From contig NZ_JACCAA010000001.1 of the NCBI RefSeq assembly GCF_013408415.1, positions 2,790,001 through 2,854,000 of the forward strand: a stretch of DNA of 64,000 nt, in the 5' to 3' direction. The position numbers were made by a program, and so were the translations under genes. This DNA comes from Nocardioides daedukensis (lineage in GTDB: Bacteria; Actinomycetota; Actinomycetes; Propionibacteriales; Nocardioidaceae). This document shows, one piece after another, positions 35,614 through 44,472 of this stretch. The notes beneath the pieces are model-generated. The model worked only from the letters and a program-made list of their open reading frames with translations. It ran no database searches and had not been told where the DNA came from. Each line of letters starts with the position of its first letter. The first letter of the stretch is position 1.

Positions 35614-36087
35614 TCAGAGCGCTCCGATGGCCACGACCTCGACGAGCGCACCGGGCACCGTCAGACCGGTGACCCCGACGATCGTGGTGGGCACTGCGGG
35701 CAGTCCCGACTCACGCGAGGCGCGACCCATGCCCCGGTAGACCTGCGGTGCGAGGTCCGGAGTGAGCCCCACGACGAAGAGCTGGAGGTGCACGATGGCT
35801 GTCGCCGATCCGCCGGCGCCCTCGACTGCCCGGATCGCGTTCAGCACGGCCACCCTGGCCTGCTCGATCAGCTCGACGCCCTCTGCCGTGGCCTCTGCTC
35901 CGACGCCAGCGTTATCGGCAGCGCCATCGGCAGCGTCATCGGCGGGGGCGCTCTCGGGTGTCCAGGTCTGCCCGGAGGTGTGGATCAGCGTCCCGCGCAC
36001 CAACGCCGCGTGCCGATAGCCGGCGGGTTCGGGGAGGGCGGGGTGGTCGGCGTACTCGACGGGGTTCACGGGGATCTCCTCGGTCAT
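35614..36087 (-). CDS. RidA-family protein with a low-complexity insertion
   Basis: A 157-residue RidA/YjgF-like protein. It shows 'LIHTSGQTW' (the S-G-Q motif) and 'GLTVPGALVEVVAIGAL' at the end; the usual C-terminal E-I/V is V-E-V. RidA proteins hydrolyse reactive imines. Between residues ~56 and 80 there is an Ala/Asp/Gly-rich insertion ('APADDAADGAADNAG') encoded by near-repeats, which ordinary RidA proteins lack. I chose the ATG at 36087; the frame extends to 36120. It faces the importer's binding-protein gene across a TTTAC-N6-GTAAA operator. Confidence 0.8.
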   Translation of the reverse strand: MTEEIPVNPVEYADHPALPEPAGYRHAALVRGTLIHTSGQTWTPESAPADDAADGAADNAGVGAEATAEGVELIEQARVAVLNAIRAVEGAGGSATAIVHLQLFVVGLTPDLAPQVYRGMGRASRESGLPAVPTTIVGVTGLTVPGALVEVVAIGAL

Positions 36088-36176
36088 GGGTGGCAGTGGA
36101 AGGTGGCGCCAGCCAAACAATCAACTGTTCGGATCTGGGGTCTTGCAACCTTTCCGCGTCTTCTCGAATTCCTCAC

Positions 36177-36192
36177 TTTACACGAGCGTAAA
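36177..36192. promoter_or_regulatory. TetR-type operator TTTAC-N6-GTAAA (importer promoter)
   Basis: The inverted repeat TTTAC-acgagc-GTAAA lies in the 192-base gap between the divergent RidA and binding-protein genes. Its arms and spacing equal the core of the longer repeat at 42791-42816, which lies beside the TetR gene of this region. Confidence 0.7.
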
Positions 36193-36279
36193 ACGAGATT
36201 AGTATCGCCGATCGACAGCGTTGTGACCTGCAACACCGTCGTCTTCCATCCCCTCTCGGGCGGGCCAAGTGAGGAAAAA

Positions 36280-37479
36280 ATGAAACTGTTCAAGACGAAG
36301 TTCCAGACCGGGCTCGTTGCTCTCGGCCTGGTCGCAATGGCTGGCCTGGCCGCCTGCGGTGCCGATGAAGGCGAGGTTGTCGCCGACGACGGGTCGGTCA
36401 CCATCGCGACCATCGCGCCGATGTCAGGCCCCTCGGCCGTCTATGGCGAGAGCCAGGTGGCGATGATCGAGCACCTCTTCGATGAGGCCAATGCCGACGG
36501 CGGCGTGGAGATCGCTGGTGAGAAGCACAAGCTCAAGCTGAAGGTCTACAACGACGAGGGCACGCCCCAAGGCGCCCAAGCCGTGGCGCGCGACGCCATG
36601 GACGAGGGCCGCAAGTTCGTCATCGGCCCGTTCAACTCCGGGTCGACCTCGGCGATCCAGTCGGAGATGGCCAAGTCGGACGCATTCTGGCTGCTCAACT
36701 CGGCCATCGTGGACGGACCGACCAAGAACCCCAACGTCTTCCGCACCGCCGCACGGATCCAGGCCTACAACCAGCCGACGATCGACTATCTCAAGGCCCA
36801 CCCGGAGATCAAGCGGGTCGCCACGATCACCGACCAGACGCACACCGCGATGATGTCCTCGCAGGACCAGTTCGTGAAGGACATCGAGGCCCTCGGCCGC
36901 GAGGTCGTGATCGAGCAGTCGATGAAGCTGGGTGACACCGAGTTCCGTGCGCCCGTCTCCGAGGTCATCAAGTCCGACGTCGACCTCTACGTGCTCCGGG
37001 TCAACCCCACGGAGGCCGGCCTGATCACCAAGCAGATGGATGAGCTCGGTGGCACGGTCCAGCTGCAGTGGTCGGCCACGATCACCAACGCCGACACCAA
37101 GGTGATGTTCCCCGACACCTCGCTCATGGACGGCGTTCTGCGTGCGGCCCCGGCCACCAGCCTGGACACCCTGATCGTGCAGGGCAACGAGCGCGCCAAG
37201 GCCCTCGACGCCGAGCTCGGTGCCAAGTCCGGCGGATACGGCGCGTTCAACCACGACGCGGTCCAGATCCTCTTCAAGGCCTTCGCCAAGGCCGAGGACC
37301 CGAGTGTCGAGGCCGTGATCAAGGCGATGACCGAGCTCACCGCGGAAGACGTCGCCGACGTCACTCTGAACACCTATGCCGGCCAGGACGGCGGGCTCGT
37401 GTTCAAGGACCGTGAGGTCGACTTCAAGGGCGAGATGGCCGTCTACAAGGACGGCACCGGCTGGATCCTCGCCGACTAG
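36280..37479 (+). CDS. LivK-type ABC importer binding lipoprotein
   Basis: A 399-residue periplasmic-type binding protein (type I fold) anchored as a lipoprotein: signal peptide 'MKLFKTKFQTGLVALGLVAM' then the lipobox 'GLAAC' with Cys26. The mature part opens with 'VTIATIAPMSGPSAVYG', typical of branched-chain amino acid / carboxylate binding proteins. The open frame runs upstream to 35401, but a GAGGAAA site and the signal peptide fix the ATG at 36280. Family members bind amino acids, amides, aromatic acids or fatty-acid-like ligands. The CoA-ligase and carboxylase genes downstream suggest a carboxylic acid. Confidence 0.93.
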   Translation: MKLFKTKFQTGLVALGLVAMAGLAACGADEGEVVADDGSVTIATIAPMSGPSAVYGESQVAMIEHLFDEANADGGVEIAGEKHKLKLKVYNDEGTPQGAQAVARDAMDEGRKFVIGPFNSGSTSAIQSEMAKSDAFWLLNSAIVDGPTKNPNVFRTAARIQAYNQPTIDYLKAHPEIKRVATITDQTHTAMMSSQDQFVKDIEALGREVVIEQSMKLGDTEFRAPVSEVIKSDVDLYVLRVNPTEAGLITKQMDELGGTVQLQWSATITNADTKVMFPDTSLMDGVLRAAPATSLDTLIVQGNERAKALDAELGAKSGGYGAFNHDAVQILFKAFAKAEDPSVEAVIKAMTELTAEDVADVTLNTYAGQDGGLVFKDREVDFKGEMAVYKDGTGWILAD

Positions 37480-37496
37480 TCCGTCGCAATCCCGGT

Positions 37497-37528
37497 GTGC
37501 CGGCCGCCCCGGACGGATCGGCCGGCAC
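37497..37528 (+). terminator. Intercistronic stem-loop after the binding-protein gene
   Basis: GTGCCGGCCG (37497-37506) pairs perfectly with 37519-37528 over a 12-base loop, and CCCG/CGGG flanks extend it. Its place between binding-protein and permease genes suggests partial termination or 3'-end protection that keeps binding protein in excess. Confidence 0.7.
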
Positions 37529-37571
37529 TCGGGCCCCACAACCAAAACCCCGCCACAGCATGGGAGCTGAC

Positions 37572-38453
37572 GTGGACCTCTTTCTCCAACAGTGTGTCAA
37601 CGGGCTGGTGCTCGGTGGCGCCTACGTCCTGGTCGCGCTGGGCCTCTATCTGATCTTCAGCGCCATGCACATCCCGAACTTCGCTCACGGCGAGATGTTC
37701 GCCCTGGGCGCGTTCCTGCAATACATGTTCGTCGCCACCATCGGTCTGCCCTTCTTCGTCGCGATGGTCTGCTCGGTCCTCGTGGTCGGCGCCATCGGGG
37801 CCCTGCTCGAGCGGACGGTCTTCCGTCGTCTGCAGAAGATCAGCACGGTCGCGATCCTGGTCGGCTCCCTTGCTCTGGCGATCGTGATCCAGGAGCTCCT
37901 CATGCTGATCTGGGGCAAGGACGCCCTGGCAGTCAGGGCTCCGTTCGAGGGCCAGGTGGAGCTCGGACCGGTCGTCATCTCGGCCTACCGCTTCTTCATC
38001 ATCTGCGCAGTCGTCGTGGTCTCGGTGGTGCTCGGCATCGTCGTGCACAGGACCGTCTATGGCCGTCGGCTCCGCGCCCTGGCCCAGAACCGTGAGGTGG
38101 CCAGCCTGACCGGCATCAACACCTCGCTGATCGGAAGCCTCACGTTCGCCGTCGGCTCGGCCCTGGCCGGCCTGGCCGGCGCTCTGCTCGCGCCGACCAC
38201 CGCGATCCAGCCGCACATGGGCTTCCAGCCGACCCTGATCGCCTTCGTGGTCCTGGTCGTCGTCGGCGCCGGAGGGCGGATGGGCGCGGTCATCGCGGTC
38301 GGCTTCCTGATTGCCGTCATCGAGACCCTCGCCGCCGGCTACATCTCCAACACGTCCAGGGGCATCGTCGTCTTCGCCGGCCTCGTGGTCTTCCTCGCCG
38401 TCCGCCCCGAGGGCGCCGTCCAGCAGGCATCGAGCACGAAGGTAAGGCTATGA
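37572..38453 (+). CDS. LivH-type ABC permease
   Basis: A 293-residue inner-membrane protein with about eight hydrophobic segments. It starts 'MDLFLQQCVNGLVLGGAYVL', the classical LivH N-terminus, and contains 'LRALAQNREVASLTGINTSL' (the EAA-like coupling loop). I chose GTG 37572 because GGGAG lies at good spacing; an ATG at 37560 is possible. It pairs with the LivM-type permease, which overlaps by ATGA. Confidence 0.92.
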   Translation: MDLFLQQCVNGLVLGGAYVLVALGLYLIFSAMHIPNFAHGEMFALGAFLQYMFVATIGLPFFVAMVCSVLVVGAIGALLERTVFRRLQKISTVAILVGSLALAIVIQELLMLIWGKDALAVRAPFEGQVELGPVVISAYRFFIICAVVVVSVVLGIVVHRTVYGRRLRALAQNREVASLTGINTSLIGSLTFAVGSALAGLAGALLAPTTAIQPHMGFQPTLIAFVVLVVVGAGGRMGAVIAVGFLIAVIETLAAGYISNTSRGIVVFAGLVVFLAVRPEGAVQQASSTKVRL

Positions 38454-39598
38454 GCACCCCCACCCTGGAGCGTCCGGCCGCGCAGCCCGACGCCACCGCC
38501 GCCAGCGGCCGCTGGTCCTGGCTGCGCACCGAGCAGGGCCTGACCCTGCCGATCCGGCTGCTCATCGCGGCCGTGGTCGTCGGCATCGGCTGGACGATCT
38601 CGGGCAACGCCACCAGCAGCGACCTGTTCATGCTCACCACCATCGTGGTCTGGGCCCTGGTCGCCACCAGCCTGAACATCATGGTCGGCTTCGTCGGCCA
38701 GCTGAACCTCGCCACCGGCTTCTTCTTCGCCCTCGGTGCCTACATCGGAGTCCTCGGCACCGGCAAGTGGGAATGGCCCGGCTGGCTGTCGATGCTCGCC
38801 GCGATCGCTCTCTCCGCAGCCCTCGCCGCGATCCTGGGCCTGGTCATCTTCCGCACCAAGGCGCTCTACTTCGCCCTGATCACGTCGGGGATCTCGCTGG
38901 TCGCCTACGAGCTCTCGTTCGCGTGGTCGGACCTCACCGGTGGTGCGGCCGGCATCTCGACCGCTGGCCCGCTCTCCGAGGGCGGCATCGCCAGGCCGTT
39001 CGATCTGGGCATCGTCTCGCTCGAGGAGCCCGAGGCCTACTTCCGCTTCGGCCTGGTGGCGCTCTGCGTGCTCGTGGTCGCCCTGACCGTCGTCGTACGC
39101 CGCCGTGAGGGCGCCTCATGGCGAGCAGTCCGGGAGGACGACGCGCTGGCTGCCTCCATCGGCATCAACGTCGCCCGCCGCAAGCGCGTCGCATTCATCG
39201 TCTGCTCCACACTGACCGGTGCGATCGGTGTCTTCTATGGTCACTGGGCCGGCTTCATCACACCCGAGGCGTTCACCTTCGGCGACGCGGCGTTCGCGCC
39301 GCTGGCGATGGTGGTCATCGGCGGTGCAGGGACCTTCGCGGGGCCGATCCTGGGTGCGGTGATCGTGGCCGGGTTCCCGGAGCTCTTCCGCGACCTGCGC
39401 GACTACTCGCACCTGCTCTATGGCGGGATCCTCCTGCTGGCCATGATGCTCGCCCCCGGTGGGCTGGTCGGCCTGGCCAAGGACGGCGTACGTCGCCTCG
39501 CGCGGCGGCGCGGGCAGGAGGGCTCATCGACGCCCGCTCCAGAGGAACCAACGGACCCGGGTGCCCGGCGGGCACCCGCCGGAGAGGATCTCCCATGA
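38450..39598 (+). CDS. LivM-type ABC permease
   Basis: A 382-residue membrane protein with about ten hydrophobic segments. It contains 'LNIMVGFVGQLNLATGFFFA' (LivM signature near the third helix) and the cytoplasmic coupling segment 'WRAVREDDALAASIGINVAR'. The C-terminal ~30 residues are a hydrophilic Pro/Ala/Glu-rich tail. It starts in an ATGA overlap with the LivH gene and ends in an ATGA overlap with the LivG gene, so all are translationally coupled. Confidence 0.92.
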   Translation: MSTPTLERPAAQPDATAASGRWSWLRTEQGLTLPIRLLIAAVVVGIGWTISGNATSSDLFMLTTIVVWALVATSLNIMVGFVGQLNLATGFFFALGAYIGVLGTGKWEWPGWLSMLAAIALSAALAAILGLVIFRTKALYFALITSGISLVAYELSFAWSDLTGGAAGISTAGPLSEGGIARPFDLGIVSLEEPEAYFRFGLVALCVLVVALTVVVRRREGASWRAVREDDALAASIGINVARRKRVAFIVCSTLTGAIGVFYGHWAGFITPEAFTFGDAAFAPLAMVVIGGAGTFAGPILGAVIVAGFPELFRDLRDYSHLLYGGILLLAMMLAPGGLVGLAKDGVRRLARRRGQEGSSTPAPEEPTDPGARRAPAGEDLP

Positions 39599-40323
39599 CC
39601 AGCACGACAACCGTGGCCGCACCAGTGCTCTCCACCCACGGGGTGGGAGTGCGGTTCCAGGGACTCAAGGCACTGACCGACGTCACCATCGAGCTCCCCG
39701 CGGGGACTGTGACCGGACTGATCGGCCCCAACGGAGCCGGCAAGACCACGCTGGTCAACGTACTCAGCGGGATGATCGCCAACACCGAGGGCGAAGTTCG
39801 TCTGCACGGCAAGGCGGTGGCCCGCTGGGGGTTGGGCCGGGCCGCCCGGGCCGGGGTGTCCCGCTCCTTCCAGGCCTCGCGCGTCTTCACCGAGTTCAGC
39901 GTCTGGGAGAACGTCCGCCTGGGGCAGATGAACAGCTCCCGCGACGGTGACCCGGCCGAGATCCTCCGCACCGTCGACCTCCTGCACCGCGCCCGGCACC
40001 TTGCCGGGGACCTCTCCTTCGGGGAGCTGCGGCGGCTCGGGGTGGCGATCGCGCTGTCGACCTCGCCGGAGGTGCTCCTGCTCGACGAACCCGGTGCCGG
40101 ACTGACCGGTGGGGACCTGACCCAGCTCCAGACCACCATTCATGCGATCCGCGAGCAGGGCACCACGGTGCTGCTCGTCGACCACAACATGCGGTTCCTG
40201 ATGAACACCGTCGACCGGGTGATCGTGCTCGAGGGCGGCTGCCTGATCGCACAGGGATCGCCTGCCGAGGTGCAACAGGACCCGGCCGTGATCGCGGCCT
40301 ACCTGGGAAGCGAGAAGAGCTGA
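39595..40323 (+). CDS. LivG-type ABC ATPase
   Basis: A 242-residue ATP-binding subunit. Walker A is 'IGPNGAGKTTLVNVLSG'; Walker B is 'VLLLDEPGAGLTGGDL'; the H-loop is 'LLVDHNMRFLM'. The ABC signature reads 'LSFGELRRLGVAIAL' instead of the usual LSYGQ, a substitution seen in some Liv systems. The ATG overlaps the permease stop (ATGA) and the stop overlaps the LivF start (TGATG). It energises the importer from the cytoplasmic side. Confidence 0.92.
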   Translation: MTSTTTVAAPVLSTHGVGVRFQGLKALTDVTIELPAGTVTGLIGPNGAGKTTLVNVLSGMIANTEGEVRLHGKAVARWGLGRAARAGVSRSFQASRVFTEFSVWENVRLGQMNSSRDGDPAEILRTVDLLHRARHLAGDLSFGELRRLGVAIALSTSPEVLLLDEPGAGLTGGDLTQLQTTIHAIREQGTTVLLVDHNMRFLMNTVDRVIVLEGGCLIAQGSPAEVQQDPAVIAAYLGSEKS

Positions 40324-41027
40324 TGCTTGACGTGCAGAACCTGACCGTCGGCTATGGCCAGCGGGCGATCCTGAGTGACATCAGCTTCACCGTCGAACCA
40401 GGTGAGGTGGTGGCCATCCTCGGCGCGAACGGCGTCGGCAAGAGCACGTTGTTGCGCACGCTCGCGGGCCTCCAGCCCGGCCTGGCCGGCACCGTCGCCC
40501 TGGACGGCAGGACGATCACCCGGACCGCCGCGCACAAGCGGGTCGCGCTCGGACTCTGTCTGGTCCCTGAGGGTCAGCAGTCGTTCCCGGCGATGAGTGT
40601 GCAGGAGAACCTCTGGCTCGGCGCCTCGCTGCACGCCCGCGGCAGGTCCGAGACCGAGCGCGCCGTGGAGCCGGTGCTCGACCTCTTCCCGAAGCTGGCA
40701 GAACGGCGTTCCCAGCTGGCCGGAACGCTCTCCGGCGGCGAGCGGCAGATGCTGGCCATCGGTCGTGCCCTGCTGGCCCGGCCCACGGTGCTGATGCTCG
40801 ATGAGCCGTCCCACGGTCTGGCCCCGATCATCGTGGAGCAGCTCGGTGAGCGGATCGCGGAGATCGCACGCGAGACCTCGGTGCTGGTGGTCGAGCAGAA
40901 CCTGGCCGTGCCCGCGCGTGCCGCGACTCGGGTCCTGGTGCTCGACGAGGGGCGGATCACCCGTGAAGGACGCCCTGAGGAGATCCTGCACAACGAGGAC
41001 GTGATCCACGCCTACCTGGGCGTGTGA
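40323..41027 (+). CDS. LivF-type ABC ATPase
   Basis: A 234-residue ATP-binding subunit. Walker A 'ILGANGVGKSTLLRTLAG', signature 'LSGGERQMLAIGRAL', Walker B 'VLMLDEPSHGLAPIIVEQL', and H-loop region 'VLVVEQNLAVPAR' with the Glu-Gln typical of LivF. It completes the five-gene importer. A perfect hairpin follows 22 bases after the stop and faces the convergent TetR gene. Confidence 0.93.
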   Translation: MLDVQNLTVGYGQRAILSDISFTVEPGEVVAILGANGVGKSTLLRTLAGLQPGLAGTVALDGRTITRTAAHKRVALGLCLVPEGQQSFPAMSVQENLWLGASLHARGRSETERAVEPVLDLFPKLAERRSQLAGTLSGGERQMLAIGRALLARPTVLMLDEPSHGLAPIIVEQLGERIAEIARETSVLVVEQNLAVPARAATRVLVLDEGRITREGRPEEILHNEDVIHAYLGV

Positions 41028-41049
41028 ACGGCGGCTCGGACGCAACGAA

Positions 41050-41086
41050 AGGAGGGTACGACGCACCCGGTGCGTCGTACCCTCCT
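41050..41086. terminator. Bidirectional terminator after the importer operon
   Basis: AGGAGGGTACGACGCACC (41050-41067) is perfectly complementary to 41069-41086. It lies between the LivF-type gene (plus) and the TetR gene (minus). Confidence 0.9.
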
Positions 41087-41105
41087 CGCTGTCCAGAGGT
41101 GCTGG

Positions 41106-41696
41106 TCAGGCTTTCAGACCGAGCATGCGCAGGTGGAGCGCGACCAGGTCGTCACCGAGCTCGTCGAACCGGGTCGGGTCCGCGGCGATGAGCTGGGCGA
41201 ACCGCATGACCAGGCCGTTGACGGCGTCGGCAATCGAGGCCAGCGACGCAGCGGGCGCGGCGCGATCTGCCTTCACCAGCCGGTCCATGAACCGCACGTG
41301 AGTGGCGTTGATGCCGCTGTGCAGGGCCTCCCACAGGTCGCTCATCGAGGGATCGCCCAGGCTCTGGTGCTGGATGATCGTGAGCAGGCCGAGGTTGTCG
41401 GTGAAGGAACGCAGGTAGTTGAGGTCAGTGAGCCGGATGATCTCATCCGGCGGCAGCTCCTCGGGCACCTTCTGGGCTGAGGCGAACTGTTGCCGCAGTC
41501 GCTGCGCGAGCTGACGGAAGATGTCCTCCTTGGAGGAGTAGTAGGCGTAGACCGTGGGGCGAGTGCTGTTGGCCGCCGTGGCGATGTCGGCGATCGTGGC
41601 GCGCGCATAGCCCAACTGCGCGAAGACCTGCGCTGCCGAGTTGAGTATGTGCTCGGCGGTCTCCGGGGACGGGCCCTTGAGGGTCGGGGTGCTCAT
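41106..41696 (-). CDS. TetR-family regulator of the importer/carboxylase regulon
   Basis: A 196-residue regulator. The helix-turn-helix is within '[20 protein letters not shown]' followed by '[16 protein letters not shown]' (about residues 30-65). The ligand domain is unremarkable. The start overlaps the stop of the racemase-like gene by ATGA, so the two form one unit transcribed from the divergent promoter at 42,750-42,870. That promoter carries a 26-base inverted repeat, and its core recurs before the importer gene. It is thus the likely repressor of both units; the inducer is probably the imported acid or its CoA ester. Confidence 0.88.
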   Translation of the reverse strand: MSTPTLKGPSPETAEHILNSAAQVFAQLGYARATIADIATAANSTRPTVYAYYSSKEDIFRQLAQRLRQQFASAQKVPEELPPDEIIRLTDLNYLRSFTDNLGLLTIIQHQSLGDPSMSDLWEALHSGINATHVRFMDRLVKADRAAPAASLASIADAVNGLVMRFAQLIAADPTRFDELGDDLVALHLRMLGLKA

Positions 41697-42727
41697 CGTG
41701 TCTGGTCCTCCCAGCTGGTCGGGTGGGCGAAGCGCGGTGCCACACCGGCGGTCAGCTCACCATCCTTGTCGATCAGCGAGCCCCTGAAGAGGATATGGGG
41801 GTGCCGGGCTGCCTCGTCGAAGTCGAGGACGGGTGTCACGCAGGCGTCGGTGCCGGCGAAGACCTCGGCCCAGTGGTCACGCGCGTGCGCAGCGAAGTGC
41901 TCCGCCAGGACCGTGGCCAACTCGGGCCAGGCCTCTCGGTCCATCTGGGCGGGGAGGTCCGCGTCGGAGAGGCCGAGGCCCTGAAGGAGCAATGCATAGA
42001 ACTGCGGCTCGATCGCGCCGACCGCGACGTGACCGCCGTCGCGGCACTCGTAGGTCCGGTAGAAGGGCGCACCACCGTCGAGGAGGTTAGCCTCCCTGCC
42101 GCCCGGTCCCCACGCACCCTGGGTGCGGAGCTCGAGCACCTGCTGGGTGAGCACCGAGGCACCGTCGACCATCGCGGCGTCGACCACCCGACCCCGGCCG
42201 GTGGTGGTCCGGGCCCACAGCGCGGAGAGGATCCCCGTGATCAGGAACATGGACCCGCCGCCATAGTCGCCGACGAGGTTGAGCGGCGGGACCGGCCGGT
42301 CGGCGGTGCCGATCGCGGCGAGCGCGCCGGTCAGTGACAGGTAGTTGATGTCGTGCCCGGCGGTGTGCGCCAACGGCCCGTCCTGACCCCAGCCGGTCAT
42401 CCGCGCATAGACCAGGGCCGGGTTGACGGTGAGGCACTCGTCCGGACCGACGCCGAGTCGCTCAGCCACTCCGGGACGGAACCCCTCGATGAGTACGTCG
42501 GCCCGGCGCACGCGCTCCAGCAGCTTCTCTCGGCCGGCGTCAGTTTTGAGGTCAAGGGTGACGAAGGTCCGTGCGCGCAGGACGTGGTCGTTGCCCTTGT
42601 CCTGATCGCCTGGGCGCACGACCCTGGTGACGGAGGCGCCGAGGTCGGCCAGGATCATCGCGGCGTGCGGGCCGGGCCCGATCCCGGCAAGTTCAACGAC
42701 GTCAAGGCCGGCGAGCGGGGCGTGCAT
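41693..42727 (-). CDS. CaiB/BaiF family, alpha-methylacyl-CoA racemase-like
   Basis: A 344-residue class III CoA-transferase-fold enzyme. It opens '[20 protein letters not shown]', near-identical in pattern to alpha-methylacyl-CoA racemases. It also has '[20 protein letters not shown]' (catalytic His region) and '[20 protein letters not shown]' (catalytic Asp). These features favour the racemase over true CoA-transferases. Such enzymes invert the 2-methyl centre of branched acyl-CoAs so that they can enter beta-oxidation. I chose the ATG at 42727; the frame starts at 42751. It is coupled to the TetR gene and divergent from the CoA ligase. Confidence 0.88.
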   Translation of the reverse strand: MHAPLAGLDVVELAGIGPGPHAAMILADLGASVTRVVRPGDQDKGNDHVLRARTFVTLDLKTDAGREKLLERVRRADVLIEGFRPGVAERLGVGPDECLTVNPALVYARMTGWGQDGPLAHTAGHDINYLSLTGALAAIGTADRPVPPLNLVGDYGGGSMFLITGILSALWARTTTGRGRVVDAAMVDGASVLTQQVLELRTQGAWGPGGREANLLDGGAPFYRTYECRDGGHVAVGAIEPQFYALLLQGLGLSDADLPAQMDREAWPELATVLAEHFAAHARDHWAEVFAGTDACVTPVLDFDEAARHPHILFRGSLIDKDGELTAGVAPRFAHPTSWEDQTR

Positions 42728-42790
42728 GGGTCCTCCTGTGAACGCCGGCATGTGCAGGCGAGAAATGTTCGATTGGATAACCTGACGGAT

Positions 42791-42816
42791 TCTACTTTAC
42801 AGTGATGTAAAGTAGA
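42791..42816. promoter_or_regulatory. TetR operator, 10-bp arms around N6
   Basis: TCTACTTTAC-agtgat-GTAAAGTAGA is a perfect inverted repeat (26 bases) midway between the racemase/TetR unit and the divergent CoA ligase. The core TTTAC-N6-GTAAA also occurs at 36177-36192. Length and symmetry fit a TetR dimer. Confidence 0.8.
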
Positions 42817-42869
42817 AAGTAGCGATAGAGCACGTCACCAGACCCCAGCCCGGAGAGGGATTCAGGACA

Positions 42870-44462
42870 ATGCGCGCACTGCCCCCAATATCCGAACGCA
42901 CGTTCACCCACGCGTTCAAGCGGGCGATGGACGAGGTGCCCGACAAGGCCGCCTACATCGACGCCGATGGTGCCGAGCTGACCTACGCCCAGACGATGGA
43001 CCGAGCACTGCGTGCCGCCACCGCGTTCGCCGCACTCGGCGTGGAGGAGGAACAGACCGTCGCGTTGATGCTCGACAACTCGGTCGAGTTCATCACCGCC
43101 GTCTACGGCCTCGGCCTGACCCGGCGGGTGCAGGTGCCGGTCAACACGGCGTACAAGGGCGACTTCCTGGCGCACATCCTCAATGACTGCGATGCCGAAG
43201 TGGTCGTGGTCGAGGCGGAGTACGCCGAGCGCCTCGCCCTGATCGCCGACCAGCTGCCCAAGATCCGGCACGTCGTCGTGCGCGGCGAGGCTCCGCCCTC
43301 CCTCGGCCGTTTCGAGACCAGCTCCTTTGCTGCCCTCTTCGACAACCAGCCTGCCGAGCTGGTCGACGCAGCACCCGATGACCTGATGGCGATCATGTAC
43401 ACCTCCGGCACGACGGGTCTCTCCAAGGGCGTCGAGATCAGTCACGCCCACGCCTACTCCTATGCCTCACGTGAGGATGCCGCGCGTCCGGTCGCCGAGG
43501 ACCGCATCCTCGTGGTTCTTCCGCTCTTCCACCTCGCCGGCCAGTGGTACGGCGCCTACCAGTCGTTGATCGCCCGAGCCACGGCAGTGATCCAGCCCGC
43601 CTTCTCGGTCAGCAAGTTCTGGGGCTGGGTCCGCGACTTCAAGATCACCGAGACCGTGATGCTCGGTGCCGTCGCCGAGCTGCTGCAGCAGGCCGAGCCG
43701 CGTCCCGACGACGCCGACAACACGCTGTCCTATGCCGTGATGGCGCCGCTGGCCAGCGACCTGGAGACCTTCCGCACGCGGTTCGACGTGCAGCTCGGTG
43801 CGGTCTACGGGATGAGCGAGATCGGCGGAGTCATGTTCACCGAGCCCGAGGACGTCGTGCCGGGCGAGGCCGGCATGGCCCGCGATGGCTTCGAGCTGCG
43901 CCTGGTCGACAGCGATGGCAACGACGTGCCCAACGGTGCGCACGGTGAACTCCTCGTGCGGCCGGAGGACCCGGCCCTGGTGATGCGCGGCTATCGCGGG
44001 CTCCCGGAGAAGACCGCGGAGACCATCGTGGACGGGTGGGTGCACACCGGGGACATCTTCAAGCGAGACGACGAAGGGCACTACTACTTCGTCGACCGCA
44101 GCAAGGACGCCCTGCGCCGTCGCGGCGAGAACATCTCGAGCTTCGAGGTGGAGCGGACCGTGAACGCCTATCCGGACATCCTCGAGTGTGCCGTCGTGGC
44201 CGCCCCCTCCGACCTGGGTGAGGACGAGATCAAGGCCGTCGTCGTGGTCCGTGAGGGGCACGAGCTCGACTTCATCAAGCTGACCGAGTTCATGGTCGAG
44301 CGGATGCCCTACTTCATGGTGCCCCGCTACATCCAGGTGATCGGCGTCCTGCCCAAGACCCCGACCCAGAAGATCCAGAAGCACCTGCTCCGTGACTCCG
44401 GTGTGGCCCAGGACGTCTGGGACCGTGAGGCAGCAGGCATCAAGCTCAACCGGCGATCGTAG
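42870..44462 (+). CDS. AMP-dependent CoA ligase (CaiC-like)
   Basis: A 530-residue ANL ligase. Motifs: 'LMAIMYTSGTTGLSKGVEIS' (P-loop), 'VYGMSEIGGVMF' in A5 (S replaces the common T-E), 'GWVHTGDIFKRDDEGHYYFV', 'DRSKDALRRRGENISSFEVE' and 'PKTPTQKIQKHLLR' with the catalytic Lys. The R-R-R-G-E-N-I-S segment is typical of crotonobetaine/carnitine-CoA ligase-like enzymes. It probably activates the acid brought in by the Liv-type importer. It is first in an operon with the single-chain carboxylase, 10 bases apart, and controlled by the inverted repeat at 42791. Confidence 0.9.
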   Translation: MRALPPISERTFTHAFKRAMDEVPDKAAYIDADGAELTYAQTMDRALRAATAFAALGVEEEQTVALMLDNSVEFITAVYGLGLTRRVQVPVNTAYKGDFLAHILNDCDAEVVVVEAEYAERLALIADQLPKIRHVVVRGEAPPSLGRFETSSFAALFDNQPAELVDAAPDDLMAIMYTSGTTGLSKGVEISHAHAYSYASREDAARPVAEDRILVVLPLFHLAGQWYGAYQSLIARATAVIQPAFSVSKFWGWVRDFKITETVMLGAVAELLQQAEPRPDDADNTLSYAVMAPLASDLETFRTRFDVQLGAVYGMSEIGGVMFTEPEDVVPGEAGMARDGFELRLVDSDGNDVPNGAHGELLVRPEDPALVMRGYRGLPEKTAETIVDGWVHTGDIFKRDDEGHYYFVDRSKDALRRRGENISSFEVERTVNAYPDILECAVVAAPSDLGEDEIKAVVVVREGHELDFIKLTEFMVERMPYFMVPRYIQVIGVLPKTPTQKIQKHLLRDSGVAQDVWDREAAGIKLNRRS

Positions 44463-44472
44463 AAGGAACACC

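Noticed and set aside
35401..36279. Long N-terminal extension of the Liv-type binding protein (frame open from 35401)
   Set aside because: The extension runs antisense through the thioesterase and RidA genes, and the signal peptide plus GAGGAAA site fix the start at 36280.
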